From Acidobacteriaceae bacterium (lineage in GTDB: Bacteria > Acidobacteriota > Terriglobia > Terriglobales > Acidobacteriaceae), in the NCBI GenBank assembly GCA_027452245.1, contig DAIDGW010000102.1:1-33648 (forward strand): a DNA stretch of 33,648 bases, given 5' to 3'. The notes under the pieces were generated by a model. It was not told the DNA's origin. It ran no database searches and saw nothing but the letters and a program-made list of their open reading frames with translations. How positions within the stretch are numbered: position 1 is the first letter of the stretch; the number at the start of each line of letters is the position of its first letter. Below, one piece after another: positions 16,898 through 25,680 of the stretch. Made by a program: the position numbers and the translations under genes.

Positions 16898-18067
16898 TCA
16901 ACTTTTTTTCGGCCGCTTGTAGAAGGGGGTTGGCACGACCTCCGCTCCCACTCCCTGGCCGCGGATTTCAACCTTGAGCGCAGTACCAACCACTCCGAGT
17001 TCCAATGGCACATAGGCCAGCGCAATGTTCTTCTTTAAATACGGTGCCGGAGAGCCGCTGGTTACGTACCCGATTTCGCGGTTGTTTGCATCAAGGACTT
17101 TGTAGCCATCCCGCGCGATACCGCGCCCGGTCATCTCGACGCCGACCAGCGTTCGCTTGATACCGGCAGCTTTGGCTTTTTCCAGAGCTTCGCGGCCGAC
17201 GAACCCAGGTTTCTCCATTTTGCAAAAGCGGTCGAGCCCAGCTTCCCAGACATTGATGGTATCGGAAATCTCGTGGCCATAAAGCGGGAGCTTGCCTTCG
17301 AGCCGCAGGGTATTGCGGGCGCCCAGACCGCAGGGAACAACTCCAAATTCGTTGCCGGCGGCCAAAATTTCGTGCCAAACGCGAGCGCTGGTATCTTCGT
17401 CGGACGGGATGTAAATCTCGAAGCCGTCTTCCGCGGTGTAGCCGGTGCGACCCATCAGAATGTTAGGCAGTCCACACAGCTTTCCGTGCGTCACCCAATA
17501 AAACTTCACCTCACTCAAGTCGGCGTCGGTCAGCTTCTGCAGCAGGTCGACCGCTTTCGGTCCCTGAATCGCAATCTGGGTGTAGTCGTCGGACAGATTC
17601 TCGACTTTGCAGTCGAACTGGCGCGTGTTGTCGCGAACCCAATTGAAATCCTTCTCGCGCGTACCGGCATTGATGACCAGCAGGTACTCGTCTTCGCCCA
17701 GGCGGTGCACGATGACATCATCCACAAACGTTCCCTGGGGATAGAGCAGCGCCGAATACTGCGCCTGCCCCAAGGCCAGTTTCGACGCATCGTTCATCGA
17801 AATGTGCTGCACGGCCGCCAATGCCTGCGGGCCTGCGAGGCGAATATCTCCCATGTGGCTGACGTCGAAGATGCCCACTCCGGTGCGGACAGCCATATGT
17901 TCGGCGATGATTCCGCCGCCAATGGAAGAAGGATATTCGACGGGCATATCCCAGCCGTTGAACTCGACCATCTTCGCGCCCATCTGGCGATGGACGGCAT
18001 TCAGCGCGGTCTTCCGAACCTTCGGCGTGGCGGGATTTTCGTGCGTGGTCGCTTCAACAGCAGACAA
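16898..18067 (-). CDS. gcvT: Glycine cleavage system T protein (aminomethyltransferase)
   Basis: Tetrahydrofolate-dependent enzyme that releases ammonia from aminomethyl-GcvH and forms 5,10-methylene-THF. At 389 residues it is about 15-20 longer than many family members because of a polar N-terminal extension before TALNAVHRQMGAKMVEFNGW. Family motifs include GIFDVSHMGDIRL, SMNDASKLALGQAQYSALL, RTGYTAEDGFEIYIP and a C-terminal GYVTSGSPAPYLKKNIALAYV. The predicted start is TTG at 18067, supported by GAGGT five bases upstream. The first internal ATG would remove conserved sequence. It leads the glycine cleavage operon; a possible promoter lies 56-85 bases upstream of the start. I saw no glycine riboswitch. 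Confidence 0.97.
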   Translation of the reverse strand: MSAVEATTHENPATPKVRKTALNAVHRQMGAKMVEFNGWDMPVEYPSSIGGGIIAEHMAVRTGVGIFDVSHMGDIRLAGPQALAAVQHISMNDASKLALGQAQYSALLYPQGTFVDDVIVHRLGEDEYLLVINAGTREKDFNWVRDNTRQFDCKVENLSDDYTQIAIQGPKAVDLLQKLTDADLSEVKFYWVTHGKLCGLPNILMGRTGYTAEDGFEIYIPSDEDTSARVWHEILAAGNEFGVVPCGLGARNTLRLEGKLPLYGHEISDTINVWEAGLDRFCKMEKPGFVGREALEKAKAAGIKRTLVGVEMTGRGIARDGYKVLDANNREIGYVTSGSPAPYLKKNIALAYVPLELGVVGTALKVEIRGQGVGAEVVPTPFYKRPKKS

Positions 18068-18122
18068 GCGTGACCTCGGTGAGCGGCAGTGGCTGCCCTG
18101 CCGGGAAGTGGTGTGACTGAAT

Positions 18123-18152
18123 ACCGTATCACGCTGTTTTTCGGTGGGTCAA
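18123..18152 (-). promoter_or_regulatory. Possible promoter of the gcvTHP operon
   Basis: On the minus strand TTGACC (18147-18152) and TACGGT (18123-18128) are separated by 18 bases, ending about 55 bases before the gcvT start. The -35 is good and the -10 is only fair. It separates the glycine cleavage genes from ftsI upstream. Confidence 0.4.
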
Positions 18153-18263
18153 ACGGGGAGTGTTCAATTGCTGAGCTACTGAGAATACCAGGAGGATGGA
18201 CGGCTCGGATCGAGAGTACTTTCGTTAAAGTTGGCGCACCGTCGGCGCCATTATGTTGCTTCG

Positions 18264-20441
18264 CTAGCGTCCAAATTGCACTGTGACACGCGCGCCGGCT
18301 GCAACATGCGTTCCGGGTGCCGGTGACTGATCCCGCCCGACTCCGCTGCCAGCGGTTTCCAGCTCCAGTCCGGCAGACTGTGCTGTCTCCACAGCCTCGC
18401 GCAAGGTTTTCCCTATGAACGAGGGCACCTCGATACCCCCCTGCTCCACATCGAGGATGACAGTGCCATTCGCAGGAAGTGGCTGAGGAGTGGCGGTTTT
18501 TCCAGGTGCTGAGAGCGTTCGGTTAGCGCTGGCCGCACCGGATTGCGAAGCTATGGGCTCGATGATCGCGGCAGGAACGAGTTTGTCTTTGCTGTAGTTC
18601 GACGGGGGCGCTTGAGCCGCCTTCCCCGAAGTAACGTCGGAGGTGCCATTCACTTGGGCGGTTTCAAGCGGCTCTCCGGGATGATCCGGGGTGCCTTCTT
18701 CCAGATCCTTATCTTTGATTCTGGCCAGCAGCAACTGACGGTCGGGCTTGAGCGGGAGATCATGCGGCACGTGAAGGTATTCAAGAACCTGCTGCATGAC
18801 GCGGCGGAAAACTGGGGCGGAGACCTGTCCGCCCTGGTGCAAGCCGACGGCCGAGTCCAGGATTACGGCGACGACAATCTGTGGGTTGTTTACGGGAGCA
18901 AAGCCCGCAAAGGATCCGACATATTTCGTCTTCGAATATGCTCCCGTTGCTGGATCGACTTTCTGTGCCGTCCCGGTTTTCCCGGCTGAGGTGTAGCCCT
19001 GCAGAGCCGCCTTTTGTCCCGTACCTTCAAGCACTACCTTCTGCAACATCGAACGCATCTCGGCAGCAGTAAAAGATGAAATCACGCGGCGCGAAGGTCC
19101 GGAATGGAATGATACGGTTTGAAGTCCGCCCTGCGGCGGCACAGTTCCAGCCACGATACGGGGTGCTACCCAGACGCCGTCATTGGCGAACGTCGATACG
19201 AGAGCAGCGAGTTGGACCGGCGATATGCCGATCTCCTGTCCCATGGCCATGGCAGCAATGGAAACTTTGGACCAGCGGCTGGGGGGCTTGGTGATGCCCC
19301 GCGTTTCGGCGGGCAATTCGATTCCAGTCTGTTGACCGAACCCGTAGGCACGAATGTATTTGTAAAAACGGTTTTCACCCAGGCGGAGAGCGATCTTGAT
19401 TGCGCCCACATTGCTTGAATGGGCGAGTACTCCCCAGACCGGCAACAGACCGTGCGGCTCGGCGTCGCGGATGCGCATGCCGTTGTAAACGATCGCGCCC
19501 ATCTGGCAATCAAAAATCTCGTTAGGATTCGTCACCTTCTCTTCGAGCGCCGCCGAGATCGTAACCATCTTGAATGCGGAACCGGGTTCATAGATATCGC
19601 TGACAGCTCTGTCGTTGAGTGCAGCGGGCGTAACATCTTTTCGCACATTGGGGTTGAAGGTTGGCCGATTGGCCAGCGCGAGGACTTCTCCCGTGTGCGG
19701 ATTCTCGACGATCACCGTACCGGCAATAGCATGGGTGTCGTCCATAGCCTGATCGAGTTCTTTTTCGGCGATGTACTGAATGTTTTTGTCGATGGTCAGA
19801 ACAATGTTCTGACCGGGCTCCGGTTGGGTCTCGACATCAGCGAACCATTGGCGTCGGGCGTCGACGGAGATCAACATCTTGCCGGGTTCGCCGCGGAGTT
19901 CATCATTGAATTCGTGTTCGATTCCGCTCTGCCCCGAATCATCCATCCCTACCGTGCCGATGACCTGTGCCGCCAAATCTCGATCCGGGTAGAAGCGCTT
20001 CGGCTCTTTCTGGAAATGAATGCCCTGCAGGTTCAATGAGCGAATGCGTTCGATGGTTTCATCATCCGCCTTGCGAGCGACCCAGCAGAATGTCTTGTGA
20101 GCGCGGCAATCCGCCAGAACCACGCGGGGATCATCCCCTGTAATGCGGGAGATGAGAGAGATTGCCGTAGGAAGGTCTTTCACCTCGGAGGGAACGGCAA
20201 AGGCCGAGTCCACCAGGACCGACATGGCAAGTTCTCGGCCGGCGCGATCATAGATCACTCCACGCTTGGCCGAAAGCGGGATATCGCGCAGCTGCTGATG
20301 TTCCGCTTGGCGGGCGAAATATCCGTAGCTGAAGATCTGCAGGTAAACCAGGCGAAAACAAATCGCGATACACCAGAACAAGAAGATCAGGCCGAGAAGG
20401 TAGAGTCGGGTATTCTTGCCGGGATGGGAGTCGCGCGACAT
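18264..20441 (-). CDS. ftsI: Class B penicillin-binding protein with PASTA domain (FtsI/PBP3 type)
   Basis: Septal peptidoglycan transpeptidase that cross-links the cell wall during division, anchored in the inner membrane with its catalytic domain outside. One N-terminal membrane helix (about 13-35) is followed by the dimerisation domain (RGVIYDRAGRELAMS near 60-74). The transpeptidase domain has S288-A-F-K291 (acyl-serine), S342-S-N344 and K488-T-G490, all intact. A linker rich in Pro, Ser and Ala (about 590-660) leads to a PASTA domain (about 670-725: VPSFIGKTLREAVETAQ), which binds muropeptide or supports division. The 725 residues include this extension. The ATG at 20441 is followed by a short basic cytoplasmic tail. 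It is downstream of ftsL with a 189-base gap holding a repeat and a hairpin. The usual murE gene does not follow. Confidence 0.96.
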   Translation of the reverse strand: MSRDSHPGKNTRLYLLGLIFLFWCIAICFRLVYLQIFSYGYFARQAEHQQLRDIPLSAKRGVIYDRAGRELAMSVLVDSAFAVPSEVKDLPTAISLISRITGDDPRVVLADCRAHKTFCWVARKADDETIERIRSLNLQGIHFQKEPKRFYPDRDLAAQVIGTVGMDDSGQSGIEHEFNDELRGEPGKMLISVDARRQWFADVETQPEPGQNIVLTIDKNIQYIAEKELDQAMDDTHAIAGTVIVENPHTGEVLALANRPTFNPNVRKDVTPAALNDRAVSDIYEPGSAFKMVTISAALEEKVTNPNEIFDCQMGAIVYNGMRIRDAEPHGLLPVWGVLAHSSNVGAIKIALRLGENRFYKYIRAYGFGQQTGIELPAETRGITKPPSRWSKVSIAAMAMGQEIGISPVQLAALVSTFANDGVWVAPRIVAGTVPPQGGLQTVSFHSGPSRRVISSFTAAEMRSMLQKVVLEGTGQKAALQGYTSAGKTGTAQKVDPATGAYSKTKYVGSFAGFAPVNNPQIVVAVILDSAVGLHQGGQVSAPVFRRVMQQVLEYLHVPHDLPLKPDRQLLLARIKDKDLEEGTPDHPGEPLETAQVNGTSDVTSGKAAQAPPSNYSKDKLVPAAIIEPIASQSGAASANRTLSAPGKTATPQPLPANGTVILDVEQGGIEVPSFIGKTLREAVETAQSAGLELETAGSGVGRDQSPAPGTHVAAGARVTVQFGR

Positions 20442-20450
20442 GGAAGCTCA

Positions 20451-20513
20451 GTGTTTGTCGTTCCAAAATTGCCGTCGGCCCTAGGCCGTCGGACTTCAGA
20501 CTGACAAGACAAG
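20451..20513 (-). repeat. Interspersed repeat copy B (ftsL-ftsI gap)
   Basis: Read on the minus strand, this stretch contains, in order, CTTGTCTTGTCAG, GGCCTAGGGCCGACGGCA and AACGACAAACA. The same elements in the same order occur at 22052-22107 inside rsmH. Similarity is judged by eye, about 60-70 percent over the shared blocks. It lies immediately upstream of the ftsI start codon, so it must be part of the ftsI leader if the genes are co-transcribed. Confidence 0.5.
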
Positions 20514-20514
20514 C

Positions 20515-20545
20515 ATGGCGGCCCATTTACCAAGAAGGCCGCCAT
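20515..20545 (-). repeat. Perfect 9-bp hairpin in the ftsL-ftsI gap
   Basis: ATGGCGGCC at 20515-20523 pairs exactly with GGCCGCCAT at 20537-20545 around a 13-base loop. In the transcribed (minus) direction the sequence after the hairpin is GCTTGTCTTG, which is T-rich but not a proper T tract. It could be a weak terminator, an attenuator or an mRNA processing element between ftsL and ftsI. Confidence 0.6.
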
Positions 20546-20630
20546 CAAGGTTTGAGTGCGGACAGCTCACCGATTCAGAACAAACGAACTCAACTACAAA
20601 CCTCGGAGGTCCGCCGAAAAGGACGCGACG

Positions 20631-21107
20631 CTACTGCGCGTCCATAACCGTGATCGGCCCTGCGCTCGCCATAACCGGCCCACTGCCTTCGGCTTGAGAA
20701 GGATCCATGCGGACGACCTGACCGGGGGAGGGGGGGACTAATCCCATCCGTCGTGCCAGCGCATCGATTCGTTCTGGATCCCGTAAGGACGCATATTCCA
20801 GATGCAAGGCACGGTTCATCTCCGTAACATTTGTCAGAGTACGCTTGGCGGACTCGACCTGGTATCCGTACTCGATGGCCTTGAAGTGCTGCCAGGCATA
20901 AGTGAAGACCAGCAGGAACAGGCAAGCCATAGCGGTTCCGAACTGCTTCATCTCTCGCGTGCGCCGCGGATCTTCTACTTTCACGAGGCGTGAATTGTCG
21001 ATTGCCTTCGCGAAATAGATTTCCGGCGTACCCGTCCAGAACTGACGCCGCTGCTCTGCCATTCGCACCTGCACTGCTCCAGTCGCTACCGCCGCCGCTG
21101 CTGCCAT
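20631..21107 (-). CDS. ftsL: Cell division protein FtsL-like
   Basis: The 158-residue bitopic membrane protein has a cytoplasmic N-terminus (about 1-54), one membrane helix (about 55-73, GTAMACLFLLVFTYAWQHF) and an extracytoplasmic coiled coil (about 76-120) ending with DPERIDALARRMGLVPPSPGQVV, the characteristic FtsL/DivIC tail. FtsL pairs with FtsB and FtsQ to activate the septal synthase FtsW-FtsI, which agrees with its position between rsmH and ftsI. The cytoplasmic part is longer than in E. coli and a Pro/Ser-rich tail of about 25 residues follows the family domain. The ATG at 21107 directly abuts the TAA of the upstream small ORF (TAAATG), suggesting coupled translation; an internal Met at residue 16 is an alternative start. 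Confidence 0.88.
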   Translation of the reverse strand: MAAAAAVATGAVQVRMAEQRRQFWTGTPEIYFAKAIDNSRLVKVEDPRRTREMKQFGTAMACLFLLVFTYAWQHFKAIEYGYQVESAKRTLTNVTEMNRALHLEYASLRDPERIDALARRMGLVPPSPGQVVRMDPSQAEGSGPVMASAGPITVMDAQ

Positions 21108-21269
21108 TTACGCCGCTCCCACGAGTGCTGGCTCAAGTTGAACGAATGGGATCTCAAGTTCGAAAAGACGCTCCAGTTCCCGCTGTTCGGCGATGCTCTG
21201 CTGCTTCGCTGTCCGCTCAGCCCGCTCGACCGTCGCCATCAAATCCGTAATCAGTGTTCCCGTATACAT
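21108..21269 (-). CDS. Small protein of 53 residues encoded between rsmH and ftsL
   Basis: This short ORF runs from ATG at 21269 to TAA at 21108-21110 and abuts the ftsL start (TAAATG). AAGGA lies eight bases before the ATG, a good Shine-Dalgarno. The predicted product starts MYTGTLITDLMATVERAER, has a Glu/Arg/Gln-rich centre (AEQRELERLFELE) and ends LEPALVGAA. It looks largely helical and probably soluble, with amphipathic or coiled-coil character over residues 8-38. No signal peptide or membrane segment is visible. I do not recognise a family. Position, ribosome site and abutment support a real gene in the division operon; a role with FtsL or RsmH is only inference. Confidence 0.65.
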   Translation of the reverse strand: MYTGTLITDLMATVERAERTAKQQSIAEQRELERLFELEIPFVQLEPALVGAA

Positions 21270-21374
21270 GTCCCGCTTCCTTCATTTGGATTCCTACCAC
21301 GGAACCCAGCAAAACTTAAGTGCCCGGCACTGCCATAACAGCTATGCCGGGGACTCCGGCAGGTTTTCCGGAGC

Positions 21375-22369
<995 letters not shown>

Positions 22370-22370
<1 letters not shown>

Positions 22371-22810
22371 TAGATGCCCAGCTCGTCGAGCGTCTTCTCA
22401 TCCTCGGGCGTGAACTTCTCTTCCTGGATTTCCTTCTTGAACAACTCCAGGTTCCTGACTTCCAGGTACGTCAAGTTCCCTAATACGGCCACTTCACCCT
22501 TAATCTGCGCTTCTTCCCGCAGCAGCTGCGGAATCAGCAACCGCCCTTGCCCATCCATTTCCACCTGCTGCCCGTAATAGTTCACCCGGGCCAAAAACTT
22601 CTTCTTCGTAGGATTGAAGGTGGAGAGCCCGGCCAGCTTCTGTTCGATCCGCTCCCATTCCTCGAAGGGATAAACTTGTGCAACCTTTCCATCCAGGCTG
22701 GTGATGTAAAATTGCTGCCCGTACTTCTCGTCGATCACCCGCTTGAACTCGGACGGGACCTTCAGCCGGCCCTTTTCGTCGACCCGAGTTGGATGATTGC
22801 CGCGAAACAT
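22370..22810 (-). CDS. mraZ: Transcriptional regulator MraZ
   Basis: The 146-residue DNA-binding protein heads the division and cell wall (dcw) cluster and represses its own promoter in species where it has been tested. It contains two SpoVT-AbrB-like halves, with the paired DEKGRLKVP (from Asp 11) and DGQGRLLIP (from about residue 85) motifs that form the DNA-contacting loops of the oligomeric ring. Full length, with an acidic C-terminus. The ATG at 22810 begins the standard MFRGNHPTRVDEKGR. Upstream lies a strong promoter and three GTGGT boxes on the transcribed strand, the expected operator. The rsmH start overlaps its stop by one base. Confidence 0.98.
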
Positions 22811-22956
22811 GTCTGCTGTTCGTCAAATGGGAGGAGGTCAACACAACGCAAAACTGGGTCGAATTCGTGCGGTCCGGGCTGTTTTTCGTGCTTTTGGGTC
22901 GGTTTTCCACCGGCTCCTCGTTTCAGCTCCTGACTCCCACAAGCCCTACTGTCTTT

Positions 22957-22981
22957 ACCACTTTCTACCACTTTTGACCAC
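22957..22981 (-). promoter_or_regulatory. MraZ operator: three GTGGT boxes with 10-base period
   Basis: On the transcribed strand GTGGT occurs at 22977-22981, 22967-22971 and 22957-22961, exactly one helical turn apart, with A-rich spacers giving (A)AAGTGGT for two of them. Published MraZ sites are GTG-containing direct repeats at about this spacing. The array starts directly after the -10 element and covers the likely transcription start, so binding would block initiation. Confidence 0.88.
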
Positions 22982-23009
22982 ATCTTAACGCTAAGTCTTT
23001 TATTGTCAA
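22982..23009 (-). promoter_or_regulatory. Promoter of the mraZ-led division operon
   Basis: On the minus strand TTGACA at 23004-23009 (perfect -35) and TAAGAT at 22982-22987 (-10) are separated by 16 bases. The expected start near 22975 falls within the first MraZ boxes, leaving a leader of about 165 bases before the mraZ ATG. Confidence 0.85.
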
Positions 23010-23401
23010 GCAGAAAGTTGAGGTTCGCGTCTGGCGCATCCAGAAAGTACGATAAGTTGTGGGGAACCACGAAAGGCACCACAATTAGTTGGATTTACTG
23101 TTCTGATTCCGCAGTGCTACTTTCGCCTTTGATTCGCTCATAATTTTCTTGACTTCCGCGGCTGGAGCGACTTTCCCTGTGCAAAACTGCTGCTCTTCGT
23201 CCTCCTTCGGTTCATCTGAGGGCCCACGCTCCGCTCAAACTTAAGACGAGATATGACCCGCGGGGGGCCAGGCGTGCTTTTCACGAGCTTCCAACCGCTT
23301 GGGGAGGTTAAACGCGTACGTTAAACACCGGGGTCCTTCCAGCCGCTCGAATGACATCCAAATGGTATCGAACGACGACACCATGACGAGGGATGGAGTT
23401 C
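23010..23401 (+). other. Divergent intergenic region between the mraZ promoter and the OmpA-domain gene
   Basis: About 390 bases with no convincing gene. A small plus-strand frame from 23299 overlaps the OmpA gene and looks like a shadow. The only clear structure is GTTAAAC at 23307-23313 repeated at 23320-23326, 13 bases apart, about 75 bases before the OmpA-domain start. No confident promoter was found for the plus-strand gene. Confidence 0.6.
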
Positions 23402-25261
23402 ATGAACAAAATTCTTCTTTCACCGCTGCTTGCCGCTCTGCTGGCATGCCCTGTTCTCGCACAGCAGAGTTCCGGATCGTCCATGTATCCGGCGAATCCT
23501 CACCCTACGCCGGTTCCCGACAATAGCCAAAATCCCGCCGCTCTGCAGGACCAGACGCCGGTATATCGGGTTAATGTGTACGCCCGCACGATTAAAGCCG
23601 TGAATTACCGCAATCGCGGAGGATCGACAAGCGTCAACTTCAAAGGGACGGATGTGATGCCGCAAGTGACCGGGCACGCGACGGTCGAGGGCAAGGCTGG
23701 GCGCCTTGCTATCAGCGTGGATCTCAATCACTTAGAATCTGCCCGAAGTCTCGGAGGCCAATATTTGACTTATGTTCTGTGGGCCATCACTCCCGAGGGC
23801 CGCGCCGTGAATCTCGGGGAACTTGTGCCCGGCAACAACGGGAAGAGCAAGATTGCTGTCACCACGGACCTGCAGGCCTTCGGGTTGATGGTCACCGCGG
23901 AGCCCTACTTCGCGGTCACGCATCCCAGCAATGAAGTGGTTGCGGAAAACGTAATCAAGAATACAACCCAAGGTTTCCAGGAACCAGTTGATGCCAAGTT
24001 CGATGTCCTTGAGGGCCGCCAGTACACGATCGACGTTCCGGCCAGCCAATTGCCAGCAGCGCAGGCGAATCCAAAGGTTCCGCTGGACCTTCTCGAAGCA
24101 CGCGACGCGGTGGCTATGGCCAAGGCAGCTGGGGCCCAGCAATATGCCCCCGATGCACTGACCAAGTCTGAAGACATGCTGCAACGTGCGGAGAACTATT
24201 ACGAACGCAAGCAAGGGACCACTCCTATTGGCACGGCGGCCCGAGGGGCCACGCAGATGGCGGAGGACGCCCGAGTCCTAACCTTGCATAAGAAAGAACA
24301 AGCGAAAGAAGAAGCGCAACGACGAGCCACTCAGGAAGCCAAGCAAAAGGCCGAAGCCGAAGCTCAGCAAGCGCAGCAACAGGCCGCACAGGCTCAGGCC
24401 CAGGCAAATCAGGAGGCCCAACGGAGAGCGCAGGCGGAACAGGCCCAGGCCGACGCCCAATTAGCCCAAGCTCAAGCTAAACTGCAGCAGGAACAAGCCG
24501 CAGCCCAGACGGAAGCGGCGCAGCAGGCCGCCGAGGATGCCCAGCGTCAGAAAGAAGAGGCTCAGCAGCAGGCTCAGCAAGCTGAGTTAGAGCGTCAGCA
24601 GGCCCTGCAGCAGACGCAACTCGCGGAACAACAGAAACAGCAAGCCATCCAGCAGCAACAGCAGATGCGTGCTCGGTTGCTATCTCAACTAAATCAGGTT
24701 CTGCAAACCAAGGACACAGCGAAGGGCCTGATCGTCAGCATGCCGGACGTCCTTTTCGGGTTCAACAAATACAATTTGCAGCCCGAGGCGCGGGAACGTC
24801 TGGCAAAAGTCGCGGGTATTCTTCTCGCCTATCCGGATCTCAAGTTGCAGGTCCAGGGCTACACCGACAACATCGGCTCCGATCAGTACAACCAGGAACT
24901 CTCGGAGAAACGTGCTGAAAGCGTGCGCGATTATCTGGTCAGCTCCGGGGTCCAGATGAACAGCGTGGTGGCGGAGGGATTTGGCAAATCGGATCCAATC
25001 GCGAGCAATGAGACGGCTTCAGGACGAAAGCTGAACCGACGAGTTGAGATCGTTGTCTCGGGAAATGCTATCGGCCAGCAGATCACCCCAGGTAGAGTTC
25101 AGGGGCAGTCGGGTGCTCCAGCAAATTCCCAGGAGCCTCGTTCGCCGACGGCGAATCCTGGCATGCAGACCAGCACGCCAGGAATCAGTCCCATTCCGCA
25201 GAACGGGCAGCCGAATACACAGCCGATGCGACAGTCAATGCCACCGAGGCAGCCACAATGA
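23402..25261 (+). CDS. OmpA-domain outer-membrane/periplasmic protein with long Gln/Ala coiled coil
   Basis: The 619-residue protein has a signal peptide (MNKILLSPLLAALLACPVLAQQ, split at VLA-QQ), an N-terminal beta-rich region (about 50-210), a region with DAVAMAKAAGAQQYAPDAL (about 215-285) that resembles DUF4398-type helical repeats, an extremely Gln/Ala-rich coiled coil (about 290-440), and an OmpA C-terminal domain (about 447-556) with TDNIGSDQYNQELSEKRAESVRDYL, including the Asp and Arg that bind diaminopimelate in peptidoglycan. A Pro/Gln/Asn-rich tail ends the protein. It probably links the envelope to peptidoglycan across the periplasm. ATG 23402 is preferred to 23393 because GAGG lies ten bases upstream and the signal peptide begins there. 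A lipoprotein site at LLAC is a less likely alternative. Confidence 0.92.
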   Translation: MNKILLSPLLAALLACPVLAQQSSGSSMYPANPHPTPVPDNSQNPAALQDQTPVYRVNVYARTIKAVNYRNRGGSTSVNFKGTDVMPQVTGHATVEGKAGRLAISVDLNHLESARSLGGQYLTYVLWAITPEGRAVNLGELVPGNNGKSKIAVTTDLQAFGLMVTAEPYFAVTHPSNEVVAENVIKNTTQGFQEPVDAKFDVLEGRQYTIDVPASQLPAAQANPKVPLDLLEARDAVAMAKAAGAQQYAPDALTKSEDMLQRAENYYERKQGTTPIGTAARGATQMAEDARVLTLHKKEQAKEEAQRRATQEAKQKAEAEAQQAQQQAAQAQAQANQEAQRRAQAEQAQADAQLAQAQAKLQQEQAAAQTEAAQQAAEDAQRQKEEAQQQAQQAELERQQALQQTQLAEQQKQQAIQQQQQMRARLLSQLNQVLQTKDTAKGLIVSMPDVLFGFNKYNLQPEARERLAKVAGILLAYPDLKLQVQGYTDNIGSDQYNQELSEKRAESVRDYLVSSGVQMNSVVAEGFGKSDPIASNETASGRKLNRRVEIVVSGNAIGQQITPGRVQGQSGAPANSQEPRSPTANPGMQTSTPGISPIPQNGQPNTQPMRQSMPPRQPQ

Positions 25262-25281
25262 TCGTGTTTCCTGGACTTTCT

Positions 25282-25316
25282 GTGCCCCGGTCGAAATTTT
25301 CCGGGGCACTTTGTGT
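25282..25316 (+). terminator. Intrinsic terminator after the OmpA-domain gene
   Basis: GTGCCCCGG at 25282-25290 pairs perfectly with CCGGGGCAC at 25301-25309 around a 10-base loop, followed by TTTGTGT. It begins 20 bases after the stop. The T tract is short but the stem is strong. Confidence 0.8.
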
Positions 25317-25428
25317 GCACGGATGCAATGCGACACCTGAAAAGCTCCAACATAAAGGCTGCCTATGTCCCGGCAGCCGATGAAGGACAGGGGGCGCGTC
25401 CCTGTAACTGGCTGTTATGACAACGGCT

Positions 25429-25680
25429 CTATCTCCCGGCGTAAGGGAAATAGATCCGTGCCAACGATTCAGAAGCGGAAAATCCAATCCAGGGGGCTAC
25501 AAATTCCTGTTCCGCCAATGGAGAGGCTTGCTTGTCCGGATCTCCACTGGACCTCCGCCGCCTGCGTTCCAGCAATTCATTGATTTGCCGGATCAGGTCG
25601 ATGAGCTTGTCATGGTCGAATTCCTTCGAAGCTCTCTCACATAGTTCTCGCAATCGAGGTGCGTCCTCGATATCTGCCAT
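25429..25680 (-). CDS. Small hypothetical protein, helical and charged
   Basis: The 83-residue protein begins MADIEDAPRLRELCERASKE and continues with LIDLIRQINELLERRRRR, two amphipathic helices, then a short tail ending YFPYAGR. No signal peptide or membrane segment is present. The start is well supported by AGGAGGT four bases before the ATG at 25680, one of the best ribosome sites in the window. I recall similar short proteins scattered through Acidobacteria genomes but know no function. It lies convergent with the OmpA-domain gene and divergent from the histidine kinase, and appears to be its own transcription unit. Confidence 0.78.
   Translation of the reverse strand: MADIEDAPRLRELCERASKEFDHDKLIDLIRQINELLERRRRRSSGDPDKQASPLAEQEFVAPWIGFSASESLARIYFPYAGR

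Noticed and set aside
18068-18263. Possible glycine riboswitch upstream of gcvT
   Set aside because: The conserved glycine aptamer cores were not recognisable on the minus strand; only a promoter-like pair and a 5-bp GGCGC/GCGCC hairpin without a T tract are present.
24290-24665. Tandem repeat array or CRISPR-like repetition in the Gln/Ala-rich stretch
   Set aside because: Repetition comes from CAG/GCC-type codons of the coiled coil; there are no fixed-length repeats and spacers.
25387-25405. ACAGGG/CCCTGT hairpin downstream of the 83-residue gene
   Set aside because: Six base pairs with a 7-base loop and no T tract; recorded as weak structure only.
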